DNA from: Thalassovita aquimarina
Lineage (GTDB): Bacteria > Pseudomonadota > Alphaproteobacteria > Rhodobacterales > Rhodobacteraceae
Direction of reading: 5' to 3'
Assembly (NCBI RefSeq): GCF_018219815.1
Contig: NZ_JADMKU010000009.1
Location: 1 to 64,000 of the forward strand
DNA length: 64,000 nt
Translations under genes and position numbers: made by a program
The notes under the pieces: model-generated
Database searches by the model: none
Seen by the model: only the letters and a program-made list of their open reading frames with translations
What the model was told of the DNA's origin: nothing
Shown here: one piece after another, positions 34,396-43,438 of the stretch
Position numbering within the stretch: the stretch's first letter is position 1
Layout of the letters: each line of letters begins with the position of its first letter

Positions 34396-35499
34396 ATGGT
34401 GGAATTCGACCTCGGTTTGGTTTTCTCGATCACCGGGCCATACGCGGCACTGGGGCAGGCGGCACGCGCCGGGGCCGAGCTGGCCATCGAGGATTTGGAG
34501 CGCACCGGAGTGGCGCGGATCACCCCCAGCATCTGCGATCCCGCCGGGCGGCCCGACGCCTACGAGTCGATGACCCGCGATCTTCTCGAGGGCGGCGTTT
34601 CTCATGTCGTGGGCGCCATCACATCGTGGAGCCGCAAGGACATGATCCCGGTTCTGGAACGGCATGGTGCGCTGTTGTGGTATCCCTGCGCCTACGAAGG
34701 TTTCGAAAGCAACGATCACGTGGTCTATATGGGGGCCGCCCCCAACCACCACATGATTCCGCTGCTTGACCGGGTGTTGCAGAGCGGCGTGCGGCGCGCC
34801 TACCTGCTGGGATCTAATTACGTCTGGGGCTGGGAAACGCTGCGCCTTGCGCGGGAACGCCTGACTGCCGCCGGGGTCGAAATCGTGGGCGAACGCTACG
34901 TGCCTCTTGGCGCTTGCGACTGCGATCTGGCGATGTCCGAGATTGCGGACGGGGGCGTCGATATCGTCATGAATTCCCTGATCGGCCCCTCGAACGTTGC
35001 CTTCATGACCGGCCTGCCGCGCGCAGGGCGTCCCCTCATCCTGTCCTGCAATCAGACCGAGGCCGATCTCGATGCGATGGGGCTGTGCGGCGACGGATTG
35101 ATTTCCGCCGGATCGTATTTCGAGGAACTGGGACCGGCGGAGTTTGTCGAACGCGCTGGCAGGGCCGCCCACAACGGGCGCTGTTCGGGCCTGCTCGGCA
35201 CGACATATGCCAGCGTCTGTATCCTCGCCGCCGCCGTGGCGCGGGCCGGTAGCACGGCGCCGCGCGCGGTTTTCGAAGCCGCGTGCGCCCGGTCGCATGA
35301 CACGGTGCTGGGCCAGGTGAGCATCGATCCGGTGACGCGCCACGCCGCGCTGACCCCGCATATCGCCAAGGCCGAGGCCGGGCGGTTCCGCATCTTGTCT
35401 TCCGGTGCGGCCCCGGTCCCCGCGGACCCCTACCTGATGAACATCCCGCCGGTGCCCCGGCAGGTTCCCCAAACACCGACCCTGAGGATCGTTAAATGA
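34396..35499 (+). CDS. amiC: Amide-sensing regulator AmiC
   Basis: A 367-aa periplasmic-binding-protein fold without a signal peptide (starts MVEFDLGLVFSITGPYAALG), so it is cytosolic like AmiC of Pseudomonas, which binds amides and sequesters AmiR. Family signatures: GAITSWSRKDMIPVLE, LLWYPCAYEGFES, YLLGSNYVWGWETLR and NSLIGPSNVAF. The closest alternative is a urea/short-chain amide transporter binding protein, but absence of a signal peptide and direct overlap (ATGA, 35496-35499) with an ANTAR regulator favour AmiC. It opens the amide operon, after the attenuator-like leader. Confidence 0.85.
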   Translation: MVEFDLGLVFSITGPYAALGQAARAGAELAIEDLERTGVARITPSICDPAGRPDAYESMTRDLLEGGVSHVVGAITSWSRKDMIPVLERHGALLWYPCAYEGFESNDHVVYMGAAPNHHMIPLLDRVLQSGVRRAYLLGSNYVWGWETLRLARERLTAAGVEIVGERYVPLGACDCDLAMSEIADGGVDIVMNSLIGPSNVAFMTGLPRAGRPLILSCNQTEADLDAMGLCGDGLISAGSYFEELGPAEFVERAGRAAHNGRCSGLLGTTYASVCILAAAVARAGSTAPRAVFEAACARSHDTVLGQVSIDPVTRHAALTPHIAKAEAGRFRILSSGAAPVPADPYLMNIPPVPRQVPQTPTLRIVK

Positions 35500-36068
35500 C
35501 CTACAGTTTTGCCGGAATGAAAGCTCTTGTCCTGCACCCGAGTGCCGAAGTTCGGGACGGGCTGGAACAGCGGCTTGCCACTTTCGGAGTGCGCGCCGAG
35601 GGGCGCTGGCCCGAACTGGTCCCCGGTGACGAATCCGCCGACCTGCTGGTGGTCGATATAGACCGGGGCGAGAACGGACAGTTTCCCTGGGGGGGCGGCG
35701 CCGCGCCGATGCCCGTCGTGGGGCTGATCGGGTCCGAAACCCCGGGCCGGTTGCAATGGGCGATCGACCAGGGGCTGGATGCGTTCCTGCCGCAGGGGGC
35801 GACGGCGAAGCTCTATTCCGCCCTTGTTCTGGGCTTTGCCCGGCATGCCGAACGCGCCGAGATCCGGCGCCGCGAGGCCGAGGCCGGGCGGCGTGCGACG
35901 CTCCGGCTCGAGCTGGTTCAGGCGGTTATCGCGCTGATGCGCGACGAAGGCATCGGCGAGGCACAGGCGCTGAAACAGTTGCGCGCCTTTGCCATGGTCG
36001 AGCGCGTCGCGCTGGAAGATGCCGCGCGGCTCTACCTGTCGGACGTGACCAAGCGGGGGCAGGCATGA
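35496..36068 (+). CDS. amiR: ANTAR antiterminator AmiR
   Basis: A 190-aa RNA-binding antitermination regulator. Residues 8-125 form a pseudo-receiver (ALVLHPSAEVRDGLEQRL, LLVVDIDRGENG) lacking the full acidic pocket; a coiled-coil (residues 115-140) leads to the ANTAR domain at the C terminus (ELVQAVIALMRDEGIGEAQA, LRAFAMVERVALEDAARL). This is the AmiR/NasR plan. It is expected to bind the leader at 34313-34379 when AmiC releases it. It overlaps amiC and the next gene by 4 bp each. Confidence 0.88.
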   Translation: MTYSFAGMKALVLHPSAEVRDGLEQRLATFGVRAEGRWPELVPGDESADLLVVDIDRGENGQFPWGGGAAPMPVVGLIGSETPGRLQWAIDQGLDAFLPQGATAKLYSALVLGFARHAERAEIRRREAEAGRRATLRLELVQAVIALMRDEGIGEAQALKQLRAFAMVERVALEDAARLYLSDVTKRGQA

Positions 36069-36958
36069 GCATGACCGAGACGACGACCCCCGACGCGTCC
36101 GGCCAGACCCGCAGTGCGTGGCGCGCCTTGATCGCGCGGCCGCGGTCGGCCTTCGGGCTGATGATCATCGTGCTGATGGTCGGGGCGGCGATTTTCGCGC
36201 CCTGGGTGATGCCGCATGATCCTTTCGAGCAAAGCTTCGACGGTCTCAGCCTTGTCGGCGCGCCATTGCCGCCCGGCGGCGATTTTCCGCTCGGGACGGA
36301 CCTGCTGGGCCGCGACCTGGCCTCGCGGCTGATCCTCGGCACCCGCACATCGTTGATCATCGGCGTGCTGGCCAACGGGATCGCCATCCTGCTGGGGGCG
36401 GGCGTGGGCATCACCGCCGGCTATTTCGGCGGCTGGATCGGCGCTGTCCTGATGCGCTTCACCGACCTGATGATGGCCTTTCCTGCCTTGCTGCTTGCGA
36501 TCGTTCTGGCGGCGATTTTCCAGCCTTCCCTGCTGATCGTGGCGCTGGTCATTGCGATGGTGAACTGGGTGCAGATGGCGCGGGTGATCTATACCGAAAC
36601 CCGCAGCCTGGCCGAGCGCGACTTCATTCAGGTGCAACGCGCGCTTGGCGCCGGCCACCTGCGCATCCTTTTCGCGCATCTGCTGCCGCATCTGCTGTCG
36701 TCCATCGTTGTGTTCGGGACGCTGGGGATTTCCACCACGGTGCTGCTGGAAGCGACGCTCAGCTTCCTCGGTGTGGGCGTGCAGCCGCCGACGCCGAGCT
36801 GGGGCAACATCATCTTCGAAAACCAGACCTATTTCTCCTCGGCGCCCTGGCTCGTCTTCTTTCCCGGCGCGGCCATCCTGTTGCTGGCGCTGGCCTTCAA
36901 TCTTGTGGGGGATGCGCTGCGCGACATTCTCGATCCGACGCTGAAAGGACGCCACTGA
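36065..36958 (+). CDS. DppC-type ABC transporter permease
   Basis: Inner-membrane permease, 297 aa with about six helices, of the peptide/nickel (DppC/OppC) family. It has the N-terminal OppC extension (SAWRALIARPRSAFGLMIIV), HDPFEQ, the LGTDLLGRDLASRLILGTR signature, and the EAA loop RALGAGHLRILFAHLLPHLL. The ATG sits in the ATGA overlap with amiR. Context (AmiC, formamidase) suggests that the cargo is an amide or a small amidated compound, not dipeptides. Confidence 0.92.
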   Translation: MSMTETTTPDASGQTRSAWRALIARPRSAFGLMIIVLMVGAAIFAPWVMPHDPFEQSFDGLSLVGAPLPPGGDFPLGTDLLGRDLASRLILGTRTSLIIGVLANGIAILLGAGVGITAGYFGGWIGAVLMRFTDLMMAFPALLLAIVLAAIFQPSLLIVALVIAMVNWVQMARVIYTETRSLAERDFIQVQRALGAGHLRILFAHLLPHLLSSIVVFGTLGISTTVLLEATLSFLGVGVQPPTPSWGNIIFENQTYFSSAPWLVFFPGAAILLLALAFNLVGDALRDILDPTLKGRH

Positions 36959-37878
36959 TGCCTGCCTATCTTGCAAGACGGCTGATGGAGAGCATCCTGA
37001 TCCTGCTGGGGATCACGCTGGTGACCTTCATCCTGCTGTACCTCGTTCCGGCCGATCCGGCGCGGCAGATCGCCGGTCGCTCGGCCACCGCCGAAACGGT
37101 TCAGAACATCCGCGATCAGCTGGGCCTGAACGACCCGTTCTTCATGCAGTACTGGCGCTACCTGACGGCGCTGTTCCAGGGCGATATGGGGCGCAGCTAT
37201 CTGCAGCGGGCCGAGGTTTCCGAACTGGTCGCCTCGCGCCTGCCGGCGTCGCTGCTGCTGATGGTGGCGGCCATCGTCACCGAACTGATTTTCGGCCTGA
37301 CCATCGGCATCGTCGCCGCGCTGCGCCGCAACCGTCCGGCGGATCACGGGCTGATGATTTTCAGCTTCGTGTCGATCTCCGCGCCGCAATTCGTCATCGG
37401 CATCCTGCTGCTTTACGTTTTCGCGGTCAAACTGGGCTGGTTCCCGATCGGCGGTTACGGCAGCTTCGCCCATGTCGTTTTGCCGGCCGTGACGCTCGGC
37501 TTCCTGGGGGCGGGTTGGTATTCGCGCATGATGCGTTCCAGCATGATCGACGTGCTGGGGCAGGATTTCGTGCGTACGGCGCAAGCCAAGGGGCTGGGCA
37601 AGGCCCGCATCATCCTGCGTCACGTCATTCCCAACGCCATCCTGCCGATCATTGCGATGATCGGCATAGATATCGGGCTGTTCATGTCCGGCATCGTGGT
37701 GGTGGAAAGCGTGTTCGGCTGGCCCGGGATCGGCCAGCTGGCTTGGCAGGCGATCCAGCGCGTGGACATCCCCGTGATCATGGGCGTGACCATGATTTCG
37801 GCCACCGCCATCGTGCTGGGTAACCTTTTGGCCGACCTTGTCGCGCCAATGATCGATCCACGGATAAAGACGAAATAG
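36958..37878 (+). CDS. DppB-type ABC transporter permease
   Basis: Partner permease, 306 aa, DppB/OppB family. Family signatures: ITLVTFILLYLVPADPAR near the N terminus, LGLNDPFFMQYWRYL, GDMGRSYLQRAEV and EAA loop RTAQAKGLGKARIILRHVI. Starts on the last base of the preceding stop (TGATG), so it is coupled. It is 22 bp before the binding-protein gene. Confidence 0.93.
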   Translation: MPAYLARRLMESILILLGITLVTFILLYLVPADPARQIAGRSATAETVQNIRDQLGLNDPFFMQYWRYLTALFQGDMGRSYLQRAEVSELVASRLPASLLLMVAAIVTELIFGLTIGIVAALRRNRPADHGLMIFSFVSISAPQFVIGILLLYVFAVKLGWFPIGGYGSFAHVVLPAVTLGFLGAGWYSRMMRSSMIDVLGQDFVRTAQAKGLGKARIILRHVIPNAILPIIAMIGIDIGLFMSGIVVVESVFGWPGIGQLAWQAIQRVDIPVIMGVTMISATAIVLGNLLADLVAPMIDPRIKTK

Positions 37879-37900
37879 GACCAACAGAGGACTGAAATAC

Positions 37901-39526
37901 ATGAAAAAATTTCTTTTGACCGGTGTCGCCGGACTGGCTTTGTGCGGCCAAATGGCAGCCGCAGAGGTGGACGAGAACGCCCCGATGGGCGGCAACATGA
38001 TCGTCACCTACAAGGATGACGTCGCCACGCTGGATCCCGCCATCGGCTATGACTGGCAGAACTGGTCGATGATCAAGTCACTGTTCGACGGGCTGATGGG
38101 CTATGAACCCGGCACCACCACCCTGCGCAACGAACTGGCTTCGGACTATTCGATTAGCGCCGACGGCCTGGTCCACACCTTCACCCTGAAGGACGGGATC
38201 AAGTTCCATAACGGCCGCGACATCGTGGCCGAAGACGTGAAGTATTCGCTCGATCGCGTGACCAACCCGAAAACGCGTTCGCCGGGCGCGGGCTTCTTCG
38301 GCATGATCGCCGGCTTCGACGAATGGAGCGCGGGCAAGGGCGACGGGCTGTCCGGCGTCAAGGTCATCGACGACAAGACCGTAGAGATCACGCTCAGCCG
38401 TCCCGATGCCACCTTCGGCCATGTCATGGCGCTGAACTTCGCCTCCATCGTGCCGCACGAAGCGGTCGAGGCGTCGGGCGAGGATTTCGGCCGCGAACCG
38501 GTCGGGTCGGGCGCGTTCAAGCTGGCCGAATGGTCGCCGGGGCAGCGCGTCGTGTTCGAACGGTTCGAGGAGTACCACCGCGCCAACCTGCCCAAGCTGG
38601 ACCAGGTGACCTTCGAGATCGGTCTGGAACCGACCGTCGCGCTGCTGCGGCTGCAGCAGGGTCAGGCTGACGTGCCCGGTGACGGCATCCCCCCGGCGCA
38701 GTTCCTGCAGGTGCTGAACAACCCCGCGCAGAAGGACAACGTGATCGAAGGTGGTCAGCTGCATACCGGCTACATCACCCTGAACACGCAGATGGCGCCG
38801 TTCGACAACGTCAAGGTGCGCAAGGCCGTGAACATGGCGATCAACAAGGACCGCATTGTCAAGCTGATCAACGGCCGTGCCGTGCCGGCGAACCAGCCGC
38901 TGCCGCCGACCATGCCCGGTTATGCCGAAGACTACGAAGGCTATCCCTTCGATCCGGCGAAGGCCAAGGAAATGCTGGCCGAGGCCGGTTATCCCGACGG
39001 GTTCACCACCGAACTTTACGTGATGAACGTTGATCCCAACCCGCGCATCGCGCAGGCCGTGCAGCAGGACCTGAAGCAGATCGGCATCACCGCCGAAATC
39101 CGCAGCCTGGCCCAGGCCAACGTGATTGCCGCCGGCGGCGAGGCGGACCAGGCGCCGATGATCTGGTCGGGCGGCATGGCCTGGATCGCGGACTTCCCCG
39201 ATCCGTCCAACTTCTATGGTCCGATCCTCGGCTGTGCCGGCGCCGTGCAGGGCGGCTGGAACTGGTCGTGGTACTGCAACAAGGATCTGGACGCGCGCGC
39301 GGCCGAGGCTGACGCCATGACCGGCGAGGAAAACGCCGCGGCCCGGATCGAGGCGTGGAAGTCGATCTATCTCGACGTTATGGAAGACGCGCCCTGGGTT
39401 CCGGTGTTCAACGAACAGCGTTTCACCCTGACCTCGGACCGTATCGCGGGCGACAGCAGCCTGTTCGTCGATCCGGTTCACATCCCGGTCAACTATGACT
39501 ACATCTACTCGAAGGATGCTAAGTAA
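37901..39526 (+). CDS. Family 5 ABC transporter substrate-binding protein
   Basis: A 541-aa periplasmic solute-binding protein of the peptide/nickel type. A signal peptide opens the protein (MKKFLLTGVAGLALCGQMAAA). Signatures: TLDPAIGYDWQNWSMIKSLF, GLVHTFTLKDGIKFHNGRDI, AEDVKYSLDRV, VGSGAFKLAEWSPGQRVV and KVRKAVNMAINKDRIVKL. Family members bind peptides, glycosides, nickel or small amides. Position directly before a formamidase gene (2 bp) suggests amide uptake. Confidence 0.92.
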   Translation: MKKFLLTGVAGLALCGQMAAAEVDENAPMGGNMIVTYKDDVATLDPAIGYDWQNWSMIKSLFDGLMGYEPGTTTLRNELASDYSISADGLVHTFTLKDGIKFHNGRDIVAEDVKYSLDRVTNPKTRSPGAGFFGMIAGFDEWSAGKGDGLSGVKVIDDKTVEITLSRPDATFGHVMALNFASIVPHEAVEASGEDFGREPVGSGAFKLAEWSPGQRVVFERFEEYHRANLPKLDQVTFEIGLEPTVALLRLQQGQADVPGDGIPPAQFLQVLNNPAQKDNVIEGGQLHTGYITLNTQMAPFDNVKVRKAVNMAINKDRIVKLINGRAVPANQPLPPTMPGYAEDYEGYPFDPAKAKEMLAEAGYPDGFTTELYVMNVDPNPRIAQAVQQDLKQIGITAEIRSLAQANVIAAGGEADQAPMIWSGGMAWIADFPDPSNFYGPILGCAGAVQGGWNWSWYCNKDLDARAAEADAMTGEENAAARIEAWKSIYLDVMEDAPWVPVFNEQRFTLTSDRIAGDSSLFVDPVHIPVNYDYIYSKDAK

Positions 39527-39528
39527 CC

Positions 39529-40470
39529 ATGTGTCAGCACTGTGATTATACGATCCACGGTGCGCACCATCACGGGTGGGACAATTCGATCCCACCCGTC
39601 GAAACGGTGGCTCCCGGATCGCGCCTGCATTTTCAATGTCTCGACAGTTCGGGCGGTCAGTTCAACAAGAACAGCACCAGCGCCGATGTCCCCGATATGG
39701 ACTTTGGCAAGATCAACCCGGTGACCGGGCCGATCTATGTCGACGGGGCAAAGCCCGGCGACGTTCTGAAAGTGAAGATCGAGGCGTTCCACCCCTCCGG
39801 TTTCGGCTGGACGGCGAACATCCCGGGCTTCGGCCTGCTGGCCGACCAGTTCAAGGACCCGTACCTGAAGGTCTGGGACTACAATCCTGAAACCCTGGCG
39901 CCGTCGCTGTTTTCCGACATCGCCAAGGTGCCGCTGAAACCTTTCGCCGGAACGATCGGTCTGGCCCCGGCCGAGGCGGGGCTTCATTCGGTGGTGCCGC
40001 CGCGTCGCATGGGCGGCAACCTCGATATCCGCGATCTGGCGGCGGGCACCACGCTCTACCTGCCGGTCGAGGTCGAGGGCGCGCTGTTCTCGATCGGGGA
40101 TACCCACGCGGCACAGGGCGACGGCGAAGTCTGTGGCACCGCCATCGAAAGCCCGATGGACGTCGAGGTGACGCTTGACGTGGTGAAGGGCGAAACGCTG
40201 GCCTTCCCGCGCTTCTCGACCCCGGGTCCGGTCACCCGCCACCTGGATGCCAAGGGCTATGAAGTCACCACCGGTATCGGCACCGACATGATGCAGGCGG
40301 CCAAGGACGCGGTCAGCGCCATGGTCGATCTGCTGGGCCGGACCAAGGGCCTGTCGGCCGAGGACGCCTATCTGCTGTGTTCGGTCTGCGGCGATCTGAG
40401 GATCTCGGAAATCGTGGACATGCCGAACTGGGTGGTCAGCTTCTACTTCCCGAACGTGGTGTTCGAATGA
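39529..40470 (+). CDS. Acetamidase/formamidase family protein
   Basis: A 313-aa amidohydrolase of the FmdA/AmdA family that releases ammonia from formamide or short amides. Signatures: HHGWDNSIPPVETVAPG, GPIYVDGAKPGDVLKVKIEA, DTHAAQGDGEVCGTAIE and a C-terminal LLCSVCGDLRISEIVD. It starts 2 bp after the binding protein and overlaps the ATPase gene by 4 bp (ATGA 40467-40470). It is the catabolic enzyme of the operon; the aliphatic amidase AmiE normally linked to AmiC/AmiR is not present. Confidence 0.92.
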   Translation: MCQHCDYTIHGAHHHGWDNSIPPVETVAPGSRLHFQCLDSSGGQFNKNSTSADVPDMDFGKINPVTGPIYVDGAKPGDVLKVKIEAFHPSGFGWTANIPGFGLLADQFKDPYLKVWDYNPETLAPSLFSDIAKVPLKPFAGTIGLAPAEAGLHSVVPPRRMGGNLDIRDLAAGTTLYLPVEVEGALFSIGDTHAAQGDGEVCGTAIESPMDVEVTLDVVKGETLAFPRFSTPGPVTRHLDAKGYEVTTGIGTDMMQAAKDAVSAMVDLLGRTKGLSAEDAYLLCSVCGDLRISEIVDMPNWVVSFYFPNVVFE

Positions 40471-42197
40471 CCGATCCGGTTCTTTCGGTGCGCGACCTGT
40501 CTGTGCAGGTCGCCACCCCGGCGGGGGCAAAAACCGTTCTGGACGGGCTGAGTTTCGACCTGATGCCGGGGGAAACCCTGTGCCTTGCCGGCGAAAGCGG
40601 GTCGGGCAAGTCGATGACGGCGTTGGCGATCATGGGGCTGCTGCCGAAACCGATGTGCCGAATCGCGGGCGGGTCCGTCCGTTTGGGCGAAACCGAACTG
40701 GTGGGCCTGTCCGATGCCGGTTACCGGCAGATCCGCACCGCGCGGGTGGCGATGATCTTCCAGGAACCGATGACATCGCTCAACCCGCTGATGACGGTGC
40801 AGCAGCAGTTGACCGAAACGCTGCTGGAACACGGCGTCTGTTCCCGAGCGCAGGCGCCCGGGCGTGCCCTGCAACTGCTGCGCGACGTGCAGCTGACCGA
40901 GCCCGAAAGACGGCTGAAACAATACCCGCACGAACTTTCCGGCGGCATGCGCCAGCGGGTGATGATCGCCATCGCGCTGGCCTGCGATCCCGAGGTTCTG
41001 ATCGCAGACGAACCGACGACGGCGCTTGACGTGACCGTGCAGGCCGAAATCCTCGACCTGATCCGCAACCTGCAGCGCGACCACGGAACCGCCGTTCTGC
41101 TGATCACCCATGATATGGGGGTGGTGGCGGAAACCGCCGACCGCGTGGTGATCCTGCGCCACGGGCAAGAGGTGGAGAGCGCCCCGGTGCGCGATCTCTT
41201 CGCCGCGCCGCAAAGCGCCTATGCGCAGGAACTTCTGGCCGCCGTGCCGCGCCTCGGCAGCGCCCCGGCCCGGCCGGAGAAACCGCAGGGCGACACGGTG
41301 CTGGACGTCGACGAGCTGTCGGTGCGTTTCGACGTGAAGGGCGGCCTGCTGAACCGCGTCAAGGCCCGGGTTCACGCGGTCGAGGACGTGTCCTTCAGCA
41401 TCCGCGCCGGTGAAACGCTGGCGCTGGTTGGCGAAAGCGGGTGCGGCAAGTCGACCATCGGCAAGGCCCTGCTGGGGCTGGTGCCGTGGGACGGGTCGGT
41501 GAGCGTGATGGGGCGGCAAATCCGCGGCCTCGGCCCGGCCGGGCTGAAACCGGTGCGGCGCGACATCCAGATGGTGTTCCAGGATCCCGGCGCATCGCTC
41601 GATGCGCGCATGACCGTGGGCGACCAGGTGGCCGAACCGCTGCTGATCCACGGGATCGCCTCGGGCTCCGAACTGAAGGACCGGGCCGAACACCTGTTCC
41701 GCCGTGTCGGCCTGTCGGCCGACATGATGACGCGCTATCCGCACGAATTTTCCGGCGGGCAGCGTCAACGCATCAACATCGCCCGCGCCCTGAGCCTGTC
41801 GCCCAAGGTGATCGTGGCCGATGAAAGCGTTTCGGCGCTGGACGTGTCGGTGCAGGCGCAGGTGCTCGACCTGCTGCAGGAGCTGCAGGACGAGGACGGG
41901 CTGGCCTTCCTGTTCATCAGCCACGACATGGCGGTGATCGAACAGGTCGCCGACCGGGTGATGGTGATGCGCCTTGGTCAGGTGGTCGAAGAGGGCCCGC
42001 GCGACGCGGTGCTGCGCGATCCGCGCCATCGCTATACGCGCCGGCTGCTGTCCGCGGTACCGGTGCCCGATCCGACGCGGATCCGGCCCGAACGGATCGA
42101 GACAGAAAGCCTCGGCAGCCCGATCTGGCCGGTCGGGCAGGGGCCGGCGAAGCTTGCCCTGCAAGAGATCGCGCAGGGGCACAGGGTCGCATCCTGA
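40467..42197 (+). CDS. Fused ABC ATPase (DppD-DppF type)
   Basis: A 576-aa protein with two ABC ATPase cassettes in one chain, equal to DppD plus DppF. Cassette 1: Walker A AGESGSGKSMTALAIMG near residue 40, signature ELSGGMRQRVMIAIAL near 156, Walker B VLIADEPTTALDVT. Cassette 2: Walker A VGESGCGKSTIGKALLG near 320, signature EFSGGQRQRINIARAL near 426, Walker B VIVADESVSALDVS. Both have switch His (LLITHDMG, LFISHDMA). It energises the DppBC permeases encoded upstream. A hairpin (42208-42235) closes the operon. Confidence 0.94.
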   Translation: MTDPVLSVRDLSVQVATPAGAKTVLDGLSFDLMPGETLCLAGESGSGKSMTALAIMGLLPKPMCRIAGGSVRLGETELVGLSDAGYRQIRTARVAMIFQEPMTSLNPLMTVQQQLTETLLEHGVCSRAQAPGRALQLLRDVQLTEPERRLKQYPHELSGGMRQRVMIAIALACDPEVLIADEPTTALDVTVQAEILDLIRNLQRDHGTAVLLITHDMGVVAETADRVVILRHGQEVESAPVRDLFAAPQSAYAQELLAAVPRLGSAPARPEKPQGDTVLDVDELSVRFDVKGGLLNRVKARVHAVEDVSFSIRAGETLALVGESGCGKSTIGKALLGLVPWDGSVSVMGRQIRGLGPAGLKPVRRDIQMVFQDPGASLDARMTVGDQVAEPLLIHGIASGSELKDRAEHLFRRVGLSADMMTRYPHEFSGGQRQRINIARALSLSPKVIVADESVSALDVSVQAQVLDLLQELQDEDGLAFLFISHDMAVIEQVADRVMVMRLGQVVEEGPRDAVLRDPRHRYTRRLLSAVPVPDPTRIRPERIETESLGSPIWPVGQGPAKLALQEIAQGHRVAS

Positions 42198-42207
42198 AAC
42201 CGGTCAC

Positions 42208-42235
42208 AGAGAACGGGCATGCGTCCGTTCTCTGC
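42208..42235 (+). terminator. Hairpin at the end of the amide operon
   Basis: CAGAGAACGG (42208-42217), 8-nt loop GCATGCGT, CCGTTCTCTG (42226-42235). Ten perfect pairs 10 bp after the last stop codon, but no T run follows, so termination may need another factor. Confidence 0.55.
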
Positions 42236-42345
42236 CAAGGCGCTGTGGGGGACGGCGGGGCAACATTCCGGTTTAGGGGCAACAAAATGTTGCACCGAGC
42301 CCAAAACGCGGGCAAACGACCCCGAAAACTGGGAAAACGGGAACC

Positions 42346-43365
42346 ATGACCGAAAGTGCCGCGTCAGCCGAACAAGCAAAACCGGACGTCCGCCGGGCGG
42401 CCCGCCTGTCCGTCGCGCCCATGATGGACTGGACCGATCGGCATTGCCGCTACCTGCACCGGCTGCTGAGCCGGGAAACGCTGCTTTACACCGAAATGGT
42501 GACCTCGCCCGCGCTGGTGCGGGGCGGCGCGCTGCACCTGCTGGATTTCGACCCGGCGGAACATCCCGTCGCGCTGCAGCTCGGCGGGTCGGACCCGGTG
42601 GAACTGGCCAAGGCCGCCAAGCTGGGGCAGGACGCCGGGTATGACGAAATCAACCTCAATGTCGGCTGCCCGTCGGACCGGGTCCAGTCGGGCACCTTCG
42701 GGGCGGTCCTGATGAAATCCCCCGATCTGGCCGCGGATTGTGTCAGGGCGATGCAGGATGCGGTTTCGGTCGAGGTCACGGTGAAATGCCGCATCGGGGT
42801 GGACGATCAGGAACCCGAAACGGTGCTGCCGGATTTCATCGAAAAGGTCAGCGCGGCGGGGTGCGAACGCTTCGCGATCCATGCCCGCAAGGCCTGGCTG
42901 CAGGGGCTGAGCCCGAAGGAAAACCGCGATATCCCGCCGCTGGATTACGACCTGGTGCTGCGGATGAAACAGGCGTTCCCGCAGCTGCACATGTCGGTCA
43001 ATGGCGGCATCGCCTCGTTGGTACAGGCCAAGGACTTCCTGCAGGCGGGCCTCGACGGGGTGATGATCGGGCGCGCGGCCTATCACCAGCCCGCCGATAT
43101 CCTCTGTGCCGCCGATCCCGAGATTTTTGGCACCGGCCAAGTCAGCGACCCGGTTCAGGCGGTGCATCAGATGCTGCCCTATATCGAGACGCATCTGAGC
43201 GCGGGTGGCAAGCTGGGCCAGGTGACGCGCCACATGCTGGGCCTGTTCGCGGGCCGTCCCGGCGCGCGGCAATGGCGGCGCATCCTGTCGGAGGGCGCGC
43301 ATAAGGACGGCGCGGGCCCCGATCTGGTGCTGGAAGCGCTTTCACACATCCGTCAGGCGGCCTGA
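42346..43365 (+). CDS. dusA: tRNA-dihydrouridine synthase A
   Basis: FMN-dependent tRNA dihydrouridine(20/20a) synthase, 339 aa. Family signatures: SVAPMMDWTDRHCRYL, QLGGSDPVELAKAAKL, EINLNVGCPSDRVQSG (catalytic Cys), VTVKCRIGVDD, FAIHARKAWLQGLSPKENR (the DusA-specific stretch) and GLDGVMIGRAAY. Reduces uridines in the D loop of tRNAs. Start at 42346 (MTESAASAEQ) after GGGAACC. It stands alone, downstream of the amide operon and before a TauE permease gene. Confidence 0.96.
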   Translation: MTESAASAEQAKPDVRRAARLSVAPMMDWTDRHCRYLHRLLSRETLLYTEMVTSPALVRGGALHLLDFDPAEHPVALQLGGSDPVELAKAAKLGQDAGYDEINLNVGCPSDRVQSGTFGAVLMKSPDLAADCVRAMQDAVSVEVTVKCRIGVDDQEPETVLPDFIEKVSAAGCERFAIHARKAWLQGLSPKENRDIPPLDYDLVLRMKQAFPQLHMSVNGGIASLVQAKDFLQAGLDGVMIGRAAYHQPADILCAADPEIFGTGQVSDPVQAVHQMLPYIETHLSAGGKLGQVTRHMLGLFAGRPGARQWRRILSEGAHKDGAGPDLVLEALSHIRQAA

Positions 43366-43438
43366 TCCGCCATATTTTGCGTTGAGGCCGCGGCGAAAGC
43401 GGTGTCTAAGAGCCGTGACGCAAGGGAAGGGAAGAGAC

